DNA from: an uncultured Lachnospiraceae bacterium
GTDB taxonomy: Bacteria > Bacillota > Clostridia > Lachnospirales > Lachnospiraceae
Assembly: GCA_934352055.1 (NCBI GenBank)
Contig: CAKRJY010000005.1
Coordinates: forward strand, 78,743 to 142,742
Length of the DNA stretch: 64,000 nt
Direction of reading: 5' to 3'
In this document: positions 36,277-45,493 of the stretch, piece after piece
Layout of the letters: each line of letters opens with the position of its first letter
Numbering within the stretch: position 1 is the stretch's first letter
The notes under the pieces: generated by a model
Seen by the model: only the letters and a program-made list of their open reading frames with translations
The model's database searches: none
What the model was told of the DNA's origin: nothing
Translations under genes and position numbers: made by a program

Positions 36277-37026
36277 ATGTTTACAACAATAGAATTCAAA
36301 TTAACAAGTTCATCTGAATTGTCATTTCAGATGTCATCTTTATTTCATGGCGCATTGATGGAGCTATTGCCAGTAGAATATGCGGATTATCTTCATACAT
36401 CTCAATTACATCCCTATACACAACATTTAGAAAGAAGAGACGGAGAATGGTATTGGATTGTTTCTTGTTTAAATGATGAAGCAAATTCAATTATAATAAA
36501 AAAAACGCTACAAGAAACGAAAATGATTGAGTTAAAGAAACATCATATAAATGTGTTCCTTGAGCCTGTAAACATAAAGAGTATTACAGAAAAGGAAATG
36601 ATGGGACGATTTTATAAAGAAGATAGTGCAAAATATATTCAAATTCATTTTGTATCTCCAACAGCATTTAAACAAAAAGGACAGTATGTATTTTATCCTA
36701 ATATTCGCTGCATTTTTCAAAGCCTCATGAGCAAATATGATGCGGCCGTTGGAGAAAATCAAATGTTGGACGAGGAAACATTAAATCAATTAAGTGACCA
36801 TGCAATGATTACGCGTTATGATTTAAAAAGTGTTAGTTTTTCATTAGAAGGAGTTCGTATACCTGCCTTTGTGGGAAGGATTACCATAAAAATGCGTGGA
36901 ACACAGACGATGGCAAATTTTGCTAATATGTTAATACAGTTTGGCGAATTTTCAGGAGTAGGTATTAAGACAACATTAGGGATGGGGGCAATAAAAATTA
37001 TAGATGAAAGGAGAAAAAAATGCTGA
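36277..37026 (+). CDS. cas6: CRISPR endoribonuclease Cas6
   Basis: 249 residues. Cuts precursor crRNA within repeats. A candidate catalytic histidine lies early (SSLFHGALMELLP), and the C-terminal glycine-rich loop (FSGVGIKTTLGMGAIKI) is diagnostic of Cas6. The ATG at 36277 is preferred to 36259 because AAAGGA is well spaced before it. It overlaps cas10 by seven bases and leads the csm operon. From here to 46.8 kb codon use is more A/T-rich (AGA, ATA, TTA) than in the neighbouring core genes, in line with acquisition by transfer. Confidence 0.88.
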   Translation: MFTTIEFKLTSSSELSFQMSSLFHGALMELLPVEYADYLHTSQLHPYTQHLERRDGEWYWIVSCLNDEANSIIIKKTLQETKMIELKKHHINVFLEPVNIKSITEKEMMGRFYKEDSAKYIQIHFVSPTAFKQKGQYVFYPNIRCIFQSLMSKYDAAVGENQMLDEETLNQLSDHAMITRYDLKSVSFSLEGVRIPAFVGRITIKMRGTQTMANFANMLIQFGEFSGVGIKTTLGMGAIKIIDERRKKC

Positions 37027-39332
37027 CAGACAGACAAATAAAACTAATCGTAGGAAGCCTATTGCATGACATTGGAAAAGTGGTTTATCGAAGTGGAGAT
37101 GGACGAAATCACAGTGCTAGTGGTATGGAATATTTGAGAGATGATGTAAAGATAAAAGATATAGATATTTTACATTGTGTTAAATATCATCATGGAAAAT
37201 ATCTTGCAGAAGCTGATATTTGCGATAACGATTTGGCATATGTTACATATTTTGCTGATAATGTTGCTGCATTTACAGATCGAAGAGAAGCAAGTGAACA
37301 TGAAAATGGATTCGATAAAACTATTCCTTTGGATAGTGTATTTAATATATTAAAGGAAAATGATGGGAATAGCCATTATGCGATGCAAGTTTTGAATCCT
37401 GCAAATGGAATTAATTATCCTATAACTAACAAAGTTGCCATGAATGAGCAATTTTATAATACGGTCATTCAAAATATTACAGATAATTTAAGAGGAATCG
37501 CATTGACTGAAGAATATGTTAATTCTTTATTAAGTGTTATGGAAGCAAATTTGACATATATTCCATCGTCTACATCAAAGAGAGAATTAGCAGATATATC
37601 ATTATTTGATCATGTAAAAGTTACTGCTGCAATAGCATCATGTATAGAACAGTATTTAACGGAAAAAGGGCAGACTAACTATAAAAATGTATTATTTGAA
37701 AATGCTAAGGCATCGTATGAAGAAGAGATGTTTTTATTGTATTCCATGGATATATCTGGAATTCAGAAATTTATTTATTCAGTAGTTGATGAAGGAGCAT
37801 TGAAAGGCTTACGTGCTCGGAGTTTCTATTTGGAAATTATGATGGAGCATATTATTGATGAATTACTTGAAAGAGTGTCAGTGTCACGAGCTAATTTGAT
37901 ATATTCAGGTGGAGGTCATTGCTATATATTAATGCCAAATACTTCAGAAGTGGCTCGTATTGTAGAAGCATATGAAAAAGAAATAAATGAGTGGTTAAGA
38001 AAAACATTTGACATTGAACTTTACATCGCGTGTGGCTTTGCTGAAGCAAGCCCGAATACATTACGTAATGTACCGCAAGGAAGTTATGAAGAAATGTATT
38101 TGAAAATATCGAGAATGATGTCACAAAAGAAAGCACACCGTTATGATGCAGAGACAATCCATTTTCTAAATAATCAATCATATGAGGGGAAAAGAGAGTG
38201 TAAAATCTGCCAAAGGATTGCAAAATTGCAAGATGGGAAATGTACTATTTGTAATACCTTGGAAAAGCTGGGGTCGAAAATAATGCATTACGATTGTTTT
38301 GTAATTCTTACGGAATATGAAGTAGATGCGCTTCCTTTACCAGGCGAAAAATATCTGGTTGTGGAAACAATGGAACAATTAAAAGAGCATATGCAGGCAG
38401 ATTCTTATGTACGAAGTTACACAAAAAATAATTTTTATACAGGAAAACATGTATCCAATAAATTATGGGTAGGTGATTATTTTCCCCAAGATGCAAATAC
38501 ATTTGAAGATATGGCGCAAAAGGCATGTGGCATAAAAAAAATTGCGGTGTTACGAGCGGATGTTGATAATTTGGGAACAACATTTGTATCTGGTTTTAAA
38601 AGAGGAGAAGATACACATTATGTTACTTTATCGCGAACAGCTACATTGTCAAGACAATTGTCGTTGTTTTTTAAAGGATACATTAATCAGTTGTTAGTAG
38701 ACGGAACAGGAAATATGTTTGCTTCAGCAGGAGCTAGAAATGTTGTAATCGTTTATTCAGGAGGTGATGATGTATTTATCGCAGGGGCATGGAATGAAGT
38801 GATTGCAGTGTTCTGTGATTTGAGACAGGCATTAGAAAAATTTACTTTAGGAACATTAACGATATCTGGTGGAATAGGCGTATATGACGCTTCTTATCCA
38901 GTAAACGTGATTGCACGAGAAACACAAGAATTAGAAGATGCCTCAAAATGTGTGGACGGGAAAAATGCGATTACAATTTGGAATAATGAACATACATATG
39001 CATGGGATGAATTCGTAGAAAAAGTAGTTGGTGAGAAAATGCAGGCTTTGGATGATTATTTTAGTAATAATGAACAGCATGGCATGGCTTTTTTATATCA
39101 TCTTACAGAATTGTTGCGTAACGCAAATGAAAAGATTCATATTGCTCGGTATGTATATTTGCTGTCTCGTATGGAACCAGATGAAAAAAGTGATCCGGAG
39201 ATAAAAGCACTATACCGAAAATTCTCAGAAAAAATGTATTTGTGGAGTCAGGATAAAAAAGATAGAAAAGAATTAATAACAGCAATCTATTTATACGTGT
39301 ATATGCATCGCAGTGATGAGAAGGGAGCATAG
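37020..39332 (+). CDS. csm1: Cas10/Csm1, type III-A large subunit
   Basis: 770 residues. The HD nuclease site is intact (SLLHDIGK, H16-D17), giving target-activated DNA cleavage. A cysteine motif CKICQ...CTIC around residues 399-420 may bind zinc. The palm (GGDEF-like) cyclase site reads YSGGDD with G581 G582 D583 D584, so synthesis of cyclic oligoadenylates is expected. Polymerase-side features (VLRADVDNLGTTF) are also present. AAAGGAG precedes the ATG. csm2 follows after three bases. Confidence 0.95.
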   Translation: MLTDRQIKLIVGSLLHDIGKVVYRSGDGRNHSASGMEYLRDDVKIKDIDILHCVKYHHGKYLAEADICDNDLAYVTYFADNVAAFTDRREASEHENGFDKTIPLDSVFNILKENDGNSHYAMQVLNPANGINYPITNKVAMNEQFYNTVIQNITDNLRGIALTEEYVNSLLSVMEANLTYIPSSTSKRELADISLFDHVKVTAAIASCIEQYLTEKGQTNYKNVLFENAKASYEEEMFLLYSMDISGIQKFIYSVVDEGALKGLRARSFYLEIMMEHIIDELLERVSVSRANLIYSGGGHCYILMPNTSEVARIVEAYEKEINEWLRKTFDIELYIACGFAEASPNTLRNVPQGSYEEMYLKISRMMSQKKAHRYDAETIHFLNNQSYEGKRECKICQRIAKLQDGKCTICNTLEKLGSKIMHYDCFVILTEYEVDALPLPGEKYLVVETMEQLKEHMQADSYVRSYTKNNFYTGKHVSNKLWVGDYFPQDANTFEDMAQKACGIKKIAVLRADVDNLGTTFVSGFKRGEDTHYVTLSRTATLSRQLSLFFKGYINQLLVDGTGNMFASAGARNVVIVYSGGDDVFIAGAWNEVIAVFCDLRQALEKFTLGTLTISGGIGVYDASYPVNVIARETQELEDASKCVDGKNAITIWNNEHTYAWDEFVEKVVGEKMQALDDYFSNNEQHGMAFLYHLTELLRNANEKIHIARYVYLLSRMEPDEKSDPEIKALYRKFSEKMYLWSQDKKDRKELITAIYLYVYMHRSDEKGA

Positions 39333-39335
39333 AAA

Positions 39336-39731
39336 ATGGAACGATTAACAGAGGATAATTATGTGGATTTGGCTGAAAAAGCAATCAAAGAATTAAAAGA
39401 AAAAAAAGATAGGAGAGGAAGAGATATTCCCCTTGTTACGACGTCTAAAATTCGTAATCTATTAGCTATGGCAGCATCAATTTATAATGATGTAATGATA
39501 TGCCAGACAGAGGAACTATCAAAAGAAATAGTAGGTCGTATTAACTATATGAAAATTCGATTTATATATGAGGCAGGGCGCGAACCTAAAGTGAAAGATT
39601 TGGTTCTGGCAGCTAAAATTCTAGAGCATATAGATGAAATCGGAAATAGTCGAAAGCAATATATTTTATTTAGTCGCTATATGGAAGCGTTAGTGGCATA
39701 TCGCAAGTTTTATGGTGGAAAAGACGAGTAG
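39336..39731 (+). CDS. csm2: Csm2, type III-A small subunit
   Basis: 131 residues, all-helical. The segment KIRNLLAMAASIYND and the later VRFIYEAGRE-like KIRFIYEAGREPKVK are typical of Csm2, which lines the belly of the effector complex and contacts target RNA. The gene is tightly packed between csm1 and csm3. Confidence 0.9.
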   Translation: MERLTEDNYVDLAEKAIKELKEKKDRRGRDIPLVTTSKIRNLLAMAASIYNDVMICQTEELSKEIVGRINYMKIRFIYEAGREPKVKDLVLAAKILEHIDEIGNSRKQYILFSRYMEALVAYRKFYGGKDE

Positions 39732-39742
39732 GAGGAAAAGTT

Positions 39743-40411
39743 ATGTATGCAAAAATTGAAATAAGTGGAATGATGGAAGTAATGACAGGACTTCATATTG
39801 GCGGATCAAGTGCTTTCTCAGCAATTGGTGCGGTGGATTCTCCGGTGGTATTGGATAGTAGGACAAATCAACCTATGATACCTGGAAGCAGTTTGAAGGG
39901 AAAAATGAGAGCACTTTTAGCAAAACAGTATAATGAGTCTGTTGCAGCAAAAAATGCAACACCGGATGACGATGCACAATGTTTAACAGATTTATTTGGT
40001 AGCGCAAAAGATAAGAAAGCTAGCAGAGTGTTGTTTACAGATATGTTTCTGAGTAATTTTGATGAATTGAGGCATGCAGGTCTTACAACTGCTACAGAAG
40101 TCAAGTTTGAAAACTCGATTTCTAGAGCAACAGCTGTAGCAAATCCTAGACAAATTGAGCGCGTTGTACGTGGCGCCAAATTCCCATTGCAATTAATTTA
40201 TGAAGTGACAGATGAAGTAGATGCAGAACAAATAGTAAAGGATGTCAAATTACTAAAAGAAGGGTTTCAGTTACTAGAATATGACTATCTTGGCGGAAGT
40301 GGATCTAGAGGATATGGACGAGTGCATTTTGATGAACTAGATGTTACGGTGGTTATTGGAGAGGTATCTGATAATGTAATAGAGGAATGCCGACAGATAT
40401 TGGAAGGATAG
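39743..40411 (+). CDS. csm3: Csm3, type III-A backbone RNase
   Basis: 222 residues, RAMP fold. The catalytic aspartate for target RNA cleavage is D32 in SAIGAVDSPVV. PGSSLKGKMRALL and the C-terminal GGSGSRGYGRV glycine-rich loop are typical. Several copies form the crRNA-binding backbone and cut the target every six bases. AGGAGG precedes the ATG. Confidence 0.95.
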   Translation: MYAKIEISGMMEVMTGLHIGGSSAFSAIGAVDSPVVLDSRTNQPMIPGSSLKGKMRALLAKQYNESVAAKNATPDDDAQCLTDLFGSAKDKKASRVLFTDMFLSNFDELRHAGLTTATEVKFENSISRATAVANPRQIERVVRGAKFPLQLIYEVTDEVDAEQIVKDVKLLKEGFQLLEYDYLGGSGSRGYGRVHFDELDVTVVIGEVSDNVIEECRQILEG

Positions 40412-40415
40412 ATAT

Positions 40416-41339
40416 ATGAAATATGTAATTTATAAATTGGAATTTCAAACTGCGGTACATTTTGGTACAGGACGATTAAATGAAACTACATATATATTTC
40501 ATGCAGATCAACTTTTTTCGGCATTATATATCGAAGCTTTAAAGGCGGGAACAGCAGATGCCTTTTATGAGATGGTCAAAAACGGAGATATTGTTTTTTC
40601 AGATGCCATGCCTTATGTAGGAGACAACTACCTGATACCCAAGCCGATGGTTTATGTGCAAAATGATAGAAAAGGATCGTCTGAACAGAAAAAAGCGTAT
40701 AAAAAGCTAAAGTATATTTCGGTGGATGAATTAGACAATTTTTTACAAGGTAAGATGGATATTTCTCATAACCCAATGGATGGATATGGCTTCGAAAAGC
40801 AAAGAAATATGGTTCAGGTTCGTACTGATGAAAATGATTCAAAACCGTACCGTGTTGGGGAATTTTATTATAGGAATGGCAATGGTTTGTATGTGATTGT
40901 GGGTTATGAAAAAGAAACAGAAATATGTTTGTTTGAAGAGCTGATGGAAGCAGTTTCATATGTAGGAATTGGCGGAAAAAGGGCAAGTGGTTTAGGAAAA
41001 TTTACCTTTATCAAAGCAAAAAAATCGACGGAATTAGAAAGGCTATTACAAAATAAAAGTGAGATAAATATTTTGATAACTGGTGCATTACCACAGGATA
41101 GTGAACTAGAAGATGCACTAGAAGATGCAACGTATTTATTAGAAAAAAGATCAGGGTTTGCTGTGGCTCCGATTGGAATGCAAGTGGAAGAAGAAAAGGA
41201 TTGGCAGAAAAAGAAAGATTTATATATTTTTTCTGCAGGTTCTTGTTTTAAGAAACAATTTCAAGGAGATATATACGATGTTTCTAAAGGGCAGTATCCA
41301 ATATATCGATATGCAAAGGCAATGTTTTTGGGGGTATAA
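40416..41339 (+). CDS. csm4: Csm4, type III-A crRNA 5'-end cap subunit
   Basis: 307 residues, RAMP fold. N-terminal FQTAVHFGTGRLNET and the glycine-rich YVGIGGKRASGLGKFTF are typical of Csm4, which holds the 5' repeat handle and contacts Cas10. It is four bases from csm3 and three from csm5. Confidence 0.9.
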   Translation: MKYVIYKLEFQTAVHFGTGRLNETTYIFHADQLFSALYIEALKAGTADAFYEMVKNGDIVFSDAMPYVGDNYLIPKPMVYVQNDRKGSSEQKKAYKKLKYISVDELDNFLQGKMDISHNPMDGYGFEKQRNMVQVRTDENDSKPYRVGEFYYRNGNGLYVIVGYEKETEICLFEELMEAVSYVGIGGKRASGLGKFTFIKAKKSTELERLLQNKSEINILITGALPQDSELEDALEDATYLLEKRSGFAVAPIGMQVEEEKDWQKKKDLYIFSAGSCFKKQFQGDIYDVSKGQYPIYRYAKAMFLGV

Positions 41340-41342
41340 TAT

Positions 41343-42464
41343 ATGCAGGGATATCTAAAAAAATATAAAGTGATTATTGATGCAGTGTCTCCTATTTATA
41401 TTGGTGGTGGAGAAAAACTTGGGAAAAAAGAATATATCTATATGCCATGGAATCATCATGTTATTGTTCCAGATATACAGAAAATGTATGAAGACCTTGC
41501 GAATAAGAAATTAGCCAAGGAATATGAAGCGTTTATGATGGATAGCCGTAATAAACAGATGACATTATCACAGTGGCTGGCACAGCATAAGTTTAAAGAA
41601 AATGATTATAAGAAATGGGCGAGATATGAGATGGATGCAGGAGATGCTTTTACAGATAGGAACTGCCGCCCTAAGGATATTGATGCCTTTGTGAAGGATG
41701 CATATGGATTCGCATACGTTCCTGGAAGTAGTATAAAAGGAATGCTTCGAACTGTTATTTTAATCAAGGAACTGTTAGAACATACAAATAAATATGAGAA
41801 CGATAAGCAACAGATAAAGAATAACGCTCAAGTGAAGAAAAAAAGGACACAGTATCTACAAGAAGAAATGAAACAAATGGAAATGCATGCGTTTCACACA
41901 TTGAATAGAGATGAGAAGAAAGCAAAAAATGCTGTTAATGATTGTCTTGCAGGGCTTTATGTAGGGGATAGTTTACCAATTCCCTTGGACCATTTGACAT
42001 TGAGTCAAAAAATAGATTTGACATTAGATGGTAAAAGAAAACCGTTACCTATTTTAAGAGAAACGTTAATGCCAGGGACACAGATTATTGTAGATTTGAC
42101 AATAGATACGACATTATGTCCATATGATATAGATGATATTATGGATGCAATAGATCTATTTCAAGGGTTAAGTAATCAATATTTTTACGACCGTTTTCAA
42201 AGAAAGGTTGTGGAGGACTATGCAGTGTTTCTTGGAGGGGGCTGTGGATTTGTGTCGAAAACAATTCTGTATGCGTTATTTGAGGATGAGGCAGTTCCTG
42301 TAATTGATAAAGTGTTTCAGGTTACATTAGGACCAAATTATCATGTTCATAAACATGAGAAGGATGTAAAGCTAAATATTGCACCACACGTGTGCAAATG
42401 TACGTTATATCATGGTACGTTATTCGATATGGGAATAGGCAAAATATCATATGAAGAAGTATAA
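41343..42464 (+). CDS. csm5: Csm5, type III-A crRNA 3'-end subunit
   Basis: 373 residues. VSPIYIGGGEKLGKKEYIY at the N-terminus and YVPGSSIKGMLRTVIL identify Csm5, which caps the 3' end of the complex and helps crRNA trimming. The last csm gene before the array. No in-frame lesions are seen in any csm gene. Confidence 0.92.
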   Translation: MQGYLKKYKVIIDAVSPIYIGGGEKLGKKEYIYMPWNHHVIVPDIQKMYEDLANKKLAKEYEAFMMDSRNKQMTLSQWLAQHKFKENDYKKWARYEMDAGDAFTDRNCRPKDIDAFVKDAYGFAYVPGSSIKGMLRTVILIKELLEHTNKYENDKQQIKNNAQVKKKRTQYLQEEMKQMEMHAFHTLNRDEKKAKNAVNDCLAGLYVGDSLPIPLDHLTLSQKIDLTLDGKRKPLPILRETLMPGTQIIVDLTIDTTLCPYDIDDIMDAIDLFQGLSNQYFYDRFQRKVVEDYAVFLGGGCGFVSKTILYALFEDEAVPVIDKVFQVTLGPNYHVHKHEKDVKLNIAPHVCKCTLYHGTLFDMGIGKISYEEV

Positions 42465-42605
42465 AAGATATTTGTGCGCGATATGGAGAAATACTAGGAT
42501 AGTAACCTGTTTTATGAAAGAAAAGGAATGTATTCATTGCAGATTGTGACATGCACCGCAATCTGCAATGGGAGACCAGTATTTACAAGGGATCCCAAGG
42601 ACAGG
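42465..42605 (+). promoter_or_regulatory. CRISPR leader with perfect 12-bp inverted repeat
   Basis: A non-coding 141-base stretch between csm5 and the first repeat. The first repeat is intact and the degenerate repeat is at the far end, so this side is the leader. CATTGCAGATTG (42535-42546) and CAATCTGCAATG (42559-42570) form a perfect 12-base-pair stem with a 12-base loop. There is no U-run after it, so it is not a normal terminator; a regulatory or integration-factor role is possible. Confidence 0.6.
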
Positions 42606-44077
42606 ATAGATAAGTAATACCCCGGAGAAGGGGACGAAAACACGACCTTGCTCTTTTTGTCGTCCTGTGTTTTTCTGATAGATAAGTAATACCCCGGAGA
42701 AGGGGACGAAAACACTCATTGCATAAATGAAACGTCGCTATCACTTCATAGATAAGTAACACCCCCGAGAAGGGGACGAAAACATAGATAGTTTGCATTA
42801 TCGGACATTGGATATTGACCATAGATAAGTAACACCCCGGAGAAGGGGACGAAAACCTTGAGATATTTATCTGTAAACTCTCCAAGTTTTCCATAGATAA
42901 GTAACACCCCCGAGAAGGGGACGAAAACACGAATCCTACTCTTACGATAGAATATTTTGGATAATATAGATAAGTAACACCCCGAGAAGGGGACGAAAAC
43001 ACTTCCCAAAAAGCCCATACGTTAGACGCCCATTCAAATAGATAAGTAACACCCCGAGAAGGGGACGAAAACAAATACTATGTTGTTGCTGTCTGTCCCT
43101 ATTCATAGATAAGTAATACCTCGGAGAAGGGGACGAAAACATATGCTTTTTTATGTCATGCTCCGTCATGCTTGTATAGATAGGTAACACCCCGGAGAAG
43201 GGGACGAAAACTAAGCATGTTTTGTACATCCGAAGGAATAGAACATTCAATAGATAAGTAACACCCCCGAGAAGGGGACGAAAACATACCAAAACCCCTT
43301 TTGTAAAATAAATCCGTGATAATATAGATAAGTAACACCCCCGAGAAGGGGACGAAAACTCTATGCCTAGCGATTCAAAAATATAATCATCATCATAGAT
43401 AAGTAACATCCCCGAGAAGGGGACGAAAACACGATACAGATTTGCATCATCTTCATCTGTCACTCATAGATAAGTAACACCCCGGATAAGGGGACGAAAA
43501 CTTTAAGTTAGCACCATTTAATTGTGTATTCCAATAGATAAGTAACACCCCCGAGAAGGGGACGAAAAGTCCAACGCTTGCACTGCGCCATTATAGAAAC
43601 ACAATAGATAAGTAACACCCCGGATAAGGGGACGAAAAGACTCACGCTCCTTAAGCCCGATTGCTGACAACATCATTATAGATAAGTAACACCCCGAGAA
43701 GGGGACGAAAACAGAGGATTTTATACGAACATCTATCGCAGAAAAACAAATAGATAAGTAATACCCCGGAGAAGGGGACGAAAACCCGAACACTCTTACG
43801 GTGACTTGCTCGCTCATGATTATTATAGATAAGTAACACCCCGGAGAAGGGGACGAAAACGTATGGCTTGTCGCAACAGCTTCTGCAAAAATCTTATAGA
43901 TAAGTAATATCCCGGAGAAAGGGACGAAAACTGAGAAGTCATACATTTCATAGGGTTCCAAAACGCATAGATAAGTAATACCCCGATAAGGGGACGAAAA
44001 CCCTGCATTATCATTACCAGCATTACGATAACCTTTATTACATAGATAAGTAACACCCTGGAGAAGGGGACGATAAA
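42606..44077 (+). CRISPR. Type III-A CRISPR array, 21 repeats and 20 spacers
   Basis: Repeats of 35-36 bases begin ATAGATAAGTAA and end GGGGACGAAAAC. First repeat 42606-42641, last 44042-44077. Spacers run 32-40 bases (mostly 34-38), all different. The centre of each repeat can form a CCCC / GGGG stem with a 5-7 base loop. Four repeats (42966, 43038, 43678, 43967) are one base shorter. Two (43534, 43604) end in G instead of C. The last repeat is degenerate at its 3' end (CGATAAA), marking the old end of the array, so transcription is on the + strand, like the cas genes. Confidence 0.97.
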
Positions 44078-44146
44078 TAGTGCTTAGAATTTATAGCATT
44101 CTGTAATTCAAATGGAGAAGAAATAATAAAACGAAAGGGGGAGAAA

Positions 44147-45151
44147 ATGGGATATTTATATGTTTGTGAGCAAGGGGCAACGATAGGAATAGTAGAAAAT
44201 CGATTTTAAGTGACATACCGTGATGGTATGATTAAAAGCATACCAGCGGAAACGTTAGAGGTGATTGAAGTTTTTGGAAAAGTACAAATCACAACACAAT
44301 GTGTAGAAGAATGTTTAAAACATGGAATTAATATTTTGTATTATTCTACAAATGGTGCATATTATGGGCGCTTGATTTCGACAAATCATGTAAATGTGCA
44401 AAGACAGAGAAAACAGGCTGAAGTGACAAAAAATCAAGAATTTCGCAAAGAGTTTTCAAAAATAATCATCAATGCCAAGATTCGTAATCAAATTGTAGTA
44501 TTGCGTCGTTATGCTAGATATAGAGGAATAAACGTGGAACGTCCAATTATTGAAATGCAAAACATGTATAAAAAATTGGAGTATGCTAAAGGAATAGAAC
44601 AAATTATGGGATATGAAGGTACAGCTGCTAAAATATACTTTCGTGAACTAGGAAGAATGATTGAGCCAGAATTTGCATTTGCGAGAAGAAGTCGTAGACC
44701 ACCACAAGATCCATTTAATTCTTTGATTAGTTTGGGATATTCTATTATTTTGAATGAGTTTTATGGAAAAATAGAGGGTAAAGGCTTAAATCCTTATTTT
44801 GGCGTTATGCATAGTGATCATGAAAAACATCCAACGCTTGCAAGTGATTTGATGGAGGAGTGGCGAGCAGTCTTGATTGATTCAGTTGCTTTTAGTATGT
44901 TAAATGGTCATGAGTTATTGGTTGGTGATTTTTATAGTGGAGTAGAACAACCGGGGGTGTTTTTAGAGAAAAATGCTTTTAAAAAATATATTCAGAAACT
45001 AGAAATGAAATTTCGTACAGAAAATAGATATTTATCTTATGTAGATTATAGCGTGAGTTTTCGAAGAGCAATGGATTTACAAATCAATCAGTTTGTGAAA
45101 GCGATAGAAATGGAGGATGTGCATGAATATCATCCGGTTATAATTAGGTAG
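44147..45151 (+). pseudogene. cas1: Cas1 integrase with in-frame stop at codon 21
   Basis: From ATG 44147 (ribosome site AAGGGGGAG) the frame encodes MGYLYVCEQGATIGIVENRF, the normal Cas1 start. It then meets TAA at 44207-44209 and continues in the same frame from GTG 44210 (VTYRDGMIKSIP) for 313 more residues. The rest is complete: the conserved glutamate in GYEGTAAKIYF, the histidine in FGVMHSDHEKHP and the acidic DLMEEWR. Because the frame is unchanged, this is a substitution, not an indel. Translation could restart at the GTG, read through, or fail; loss of the N-terminal strands would probably harm the protein. Confidence 0.85.
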
Positions 45152-45161
45152 GGGAAAATCT

Positions 45162-45479
45162 ATGGAAAATTATTTTTGGAATACGGAAGAAACTTATAAC
45201 ACAAAAAAGATATATGTTCTTATTATTTATGATATAGTTAATAATAAGCGAAGGACTGCATTTGCAAAAAAACTTAACGGATATGGTTTTCGTGTACAAA
45301 AATCTGCATTTGAGGCTATGATAACAGAGAGTCTATATCGTGATATGATTAAAATGATACCAAAGATGATAGATGATGCGACAGATAGTGTACGAGTATA
45401 CAAAATCAGAGGACATGGAGAAGTGAGTTTATTTGGCATAGGACATAAGATTGAGGATGAAGAAGTTGTAATTATTTGA
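45162..45479 (+). CDS. cas2: Cas2, spacer-acquisition subunit
   Basis: 105 residues, ferredoxin-like fold. VLIIYDIVNNKRRTAFAKKL contains the conserved aspartate after a beta strand; QKSAFEAMI follows. It carries about 13 extra residues before the first strand. Partner of Cas1 in spacer integration. It is ten bases downstream of cas1 and looks intact. Confidence 0.92.
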   Translation: MENYFWNTEETYNTKKIYVLIIYDIVNNKRRTAFAKKLNGYGFRVQKSAFEAMITESLYRDMIKMIPKMIDDATDSVRVYKIRGHGEVSLFGIGHKIEDEEVVII

Positions 45480-45493
45480 AAGGGAGCTTTGTA

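Noticed and set aside
42512..44056. Several minus-strand ORFs with repeated peptides such as FSSPSPGYYLSI and FVPFSGVLLIY
   Set aside because: They are translations of the CRISPR repeats read backwards; the period matches repeat plus spacer, and no ribosome sites exist.
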